DNA of 64,000 nucleotides, from positions 42,053,552-42,117,551 of the forward strand of contig OY755252.1 in NCBI GenBank assembly GCA_963576725.1, read 5' to 3'. Below are positions 61,703-64,000 of the stretch, piece by piece (positions within the stretch are counted from its first letter, which is position 1; the number at the start of each line of letters is the position of its first letter). This DNA is from Azorinus chamasolen (Eukaryota > Mollusca > Bivalvia > Cardiida > Solecurtidae). The notes beneath the pieces are model-generated. The model saw nothing but the letters and a program-made list of their open reading frames with translations. It made no database searches and was not told the DNA's origin. A program made the translations under genes and the position numbers.

Positions 61703-61944
61703 TTAACCTTTTCCAATGTTTTGTTTATTCTGAAGTTCAGTACCTACTTAATATTGATAAACATAGATAGAATAGTTATAATGAAGTATGGAAGGTGGAA
61801 CATTGCAGTGACATTTTAGAAACCAAAGAAAAAGATCTATCTAGTTCCAATAGCAAACAGAGCAGACCCTATAGGAGCCATCTGATCTGGGTCTACTCTG
61901 TTTTCAGATGCCTGAAAAGGCGTCAATATGGAGGAAATGGTTAA
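61703..61944 (+). mobile_element. hpB2 MITE, left tip arm deleted
   Basis: A TTAA-to-TTAA element; gcagaccc jumps directly to tataggagccatctg. Its right end aaggcgtcaatatggagg resembles hpA rather than hpB2. Confidence 0.8.
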
Positions 61945-62008
61945 ATTAGGATTGGATCTACATAAAGTACTGGATACAGATCTGTATATTAGTTAAATAG
62001 TTTTTATG

Positions 62009-62115
62009 TTTCTCTGACAAACCCTATCTTATCTTGCTGTCAAAATCCATTAGAATCCTAATGAGTAATAGCATTTGAGATGGTGTTTGGCTGAGAAATT
62101 TGAGATTTTGATAGA
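62009..62115. mobile_element. hpD MITE remnant
   Basis: Arms ttctctgacaaaccctatct and gatggtgtttggctgagaa with a degenerate centre. Confidence 0.48.
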
Positions 62116-62161
62116 TCAGAGCATGTATCTTAAAGACATTACCCAGGTCCATTCAATGATT

Positions 62162-62183
62162 CCCCCCCCCCCCCCCCCCCCCC
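62162..62183. repeat. poly-C tract
   Basis: An uninterrupted run of more than 20 C directly beside an hpA-type element. Confidence 0.9.
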
Positions 62184-62468
62184 ATTGTTCTCATAGGCTA
62201 TTTTTAGGTCCAGCCACTTTGAATAAATCTTAACGAAAAGGAGCATTAACTAGAGAAAAGGAAACTTTTAGAATTTTGTAGTTTGAAACCAAATGTGAGC
62301 ATTTGCTCCTATAAGCATTTGCTCCTATAAAGCATTTGCTCCTATAGGAGCAAATGCTCTATTTATCACAATGGTTTCAACAGGTGACTTTTACAGAGGC
62401 CGAGTGATCTGGGTCTACTCTATTTGCAAAGGCGTAGAAAGGCGTATTTTAATGCTGTAATGGGTTAA
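62184..62468 (+). mobile_element. hpA/hpB chimera with triplicated palindrome arm
   Basis: An hpA left spacer leads to agcatttgctcctata three times in a row (about 62296-62345), then the normal right palindrome arm. After cttttacagaggcc it becomes an hpB hairpin right arm and end (gatctgggtctactctatt ... ggcgtagaaaggcg), finishing in gggttaa. Confidence 0.8.
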
Positions 62469-62509
62469 ATAGAATTTTTTAATTGAACATGGGATTTTTT
62501 CAACTTGGC

Positions 62510-62625
62510 AGAAACTAAAGAAACAGATCTATACAAGGCTTTAAGCAGACAGCGCTCATATAGGAGTCCTATAATCTGGGTCTACTCAGTTTGCAAATGT
62601 GTGAAAAAGGGTTGTATGAAGGATT
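62510..62625 (+). mobile_element. hpB2 MITE right half
   Basis: aactaaagaaacagatctat, reduced hairpin (gcgctcatataggagtcc), end tgtatgaaggat. Confidence 0.62.
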
Positions 62626-62700
62626 TTTAAAAAAATAGCCTGATCTTGGAATTTTTAAAGAAACAAACAAGGTGACAAAAATATTTTCAGAGTGTAGGTT

Positions 62701-62941
62701 TTAAACCCTTTCCTTCATATAAACATGTTTTCATGCATTTGCAAACAGAGTAGACCCAGATCAGATGGCTCCTATAGGAGCCGTCTATCAGATCAGGGTC
62801 CGCTCTGTTTGCTTTATGGAAATTGAAAGATACATTTCTTTGCTTTCTAAAATGGCTACAATGTTCCATGTTCCATTTTTCGTTGTAACTATTTTGTCCA
62901 TGAATATTCAGTAGGTTATTATAAATCGGGGAAAGGATTAA
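62701..62941 (-). mobile_element. hpB2 MITE
   Basis: It starts ttaaaccctttccttcata and ends cggggaaaggattaa. The tip atggctcctataggagccgt has one change; a 4-nt insertion is in the right arm. Confidence 0.84.
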
Positions 62942-63167
62942 ATAGCTGCCAAGTGAGTGACTGCAGCCCTAAAAACATATATGCCAGACTACTTAACCTT
63001 GTAGCACTTTGAGTGAACTTTAAGATTTGCCGTTTTTGAACTTATTTTACTGCCACATATTGTTCTCTGCAAAAATTGTTGTCTTGTTCATTTTCGAATT
63101 GTCTTCGAATTGTCTTCTTCTGTATCAAAACCCATCTCACTCACTCACTCACTCAAAATTCATAATT
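62942..63167. other. unrecognised sequence with a CTCA tract
   Basis: A (CTCA)n tract at 63136-63155 resembles the tail of the SINE at 24121, but no SINE body was recognised beside it. Confidence 0.4.
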
Positions 63168-63240
63168 CACAGTATCAGTTTGGATTGTGATGAGATGCTG
63201 AGCTACTGCACATACCATCTGGATCAAGGTTGTTTGCAAT
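63168..63240 (+). mobile_element. hpF hairpin remnant
   Basis: agtttggattgtgatgagatg ... accatctggatcaaggttgtt without ends. Confidence 0.5.
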
Positions 63241-63319
63241 TCCCAATTGGCAGTGAAAGAGGAAAGAAGTTCTGTAGATTTTTAATCCATTTTTTTGAAG
63301 AAAAAATCTGGTTATTAGA

Positions 63320-63569
63320 TTAACCCTTCGCTTGCTGAATTTTAAAATACATTTCTCCTTCTTTACCCATGCCCTGTTGTATAATTACATATATCTTCAC
63401 TGTGTACAAGTATTTCACTGTGCAATCACTGCTGTGGAGTGCACTGGTTGCGCAATCAACTTGTAAATAGTGCAGACCCTGATGAGACAGCTCCTGCAGG
63501 AGCTGTCTCATCTGGGTCTTCACTATTTACAGGTACGTATATTGACGTGAATAGCAAGCGAAGGGTTAA
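63320..63569 (+). mobile_element. hpC MITE, copy 6
   Basis: An intact 250-bp TTAA-to-TTAA copy, nearly identical to those at 31993 and 37717. Its last TTAA is the first TTAA of the following hpB. Confidence 0.93.
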
Positions 63570-63813
63570 CCCTTTTTCAAATTAATGTAAGAAATAATGG
63601 CTGAGTTATTAGCTGGGTTTTTATATGTAAAACTTTCAAGGGGAATTAAATTTTTTGCTTGGACAAAAAGTAGAATCAAATCTATATTGTGTCATAACCA
63701 AACAGATCAAACCCTGATCAGGCGGCTCCTATAGGATCTGTCTCAGATCTGGGTCTTCTGTGTTCGTAATTTGTAAAGGTGTTCAAAGGCGTTTATATGA
63801 AGTAAAGGGTTAA
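63566..63813 (+). mobile_element. hpB MITE, complete
   Basis: Starts with the TTAA shared with hpC and ends tgaagtaaagggttaa. Tip shortened on the right (ggctcctataggatctg). Confidence 0.83.
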
Positions 63814-64000
63814 ATAACCCTTTACTCCATGAATACGGTAGGCCTTTCTATGCCTTTGCAAACAGAGTGGACCCATATCAGATGGCTCCTTCAGGAGCCG
63901 TCTGATCAGAATCTGCTCTATTTGTTTATGACATGACATAGATCTGATTCTACAGTTTTTGACAAAGCAAACAATTCATTTGTTTATTTGCAGATTATAA
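63814..64000 (-). mobile_element. hpB MITE, cut by the window end
   Basis: It starts ataaccctttactccatg. Hairpin gatggctccttcaggagcc and its mirror; the tail runs past the window. Confidence 0.8.

Overview
The window looks like nuclear DNA of a bivalve mollusc, or at least a mollusc. It is AT-rich, has spliced exons with GT/AG borders, and is packed with small transposon-like repeats of kinds common in molluscs: AGGTCA-rich tandem repeats, 'tagctcacc...ggtgagc' units with GTCCGTC runs, and tRNA-derived SINEs. The species cannot be fixed from the sequence. Only one host gene is recognised with confidence: the start of a kinesin-3 motor protein (KIF13/Khc-73/KIF16B type) on the + strand. It has two exons, 8972-9026 and 13430-13502, joined in phase. 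Exon 3 was not found, so about 50 kb downstream is probably intron 2 or flank. A weaker first-exon candidate lies at 27387-27481.

Retroelements: a Ty3/Gypsy pol relic broken by stops and frameshifts (1-2428), a non-LTR reverse transcriptase relic (5990-6950), a SINE with a 13-bp target duplication (24121-24385), and two further SINE-body remnants (6100-6222 and 32770-32985).

Hairpin elements make up most of the rest. I name the families locally. hpA is about 230 bp with a near-perfect 65-bp palindrome. hpB and hpB2 are about 240 bp. hpC is 250 bp. hpG and hpH are about 200 bp. All of these have ends TTAACCC/GGGTTAA and a TTAA target duplication, so they look like piggyBac- or Kolobok-type MITEs. 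hpF begins TTAACTCTTTGC. hpE has CAGTAAA/TTTACTG ends between TA dinucleotides (Tc1/mariner type). hpD has CAGAG/CTCTG ends and apparent 6-bp duplications. Many families with different ends share one hairpin tip, GCTCC-TATA-GGAGC, and several share a fixed mismatch 16 nt from its centre.

Tandem repeats: about 165-bp units (2429-3444, 43775-44530, 45925-47245), about 148-bp units with perfect estrogen-response-element palindromes (12434-13252), about 150-bp units (15566-16205, 47668-48605), a 42/45-bp minisatellite (54265-55030) and a 24-29-bp array (43325-43652).

Elements are nested up to three deep, which gives a relative order of insertion. hpC copies interrupt other families and are never interrupted, so hpC is probably youngest. 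Stretches with no recognised feature are listed as such; the largest is 55036-56084.
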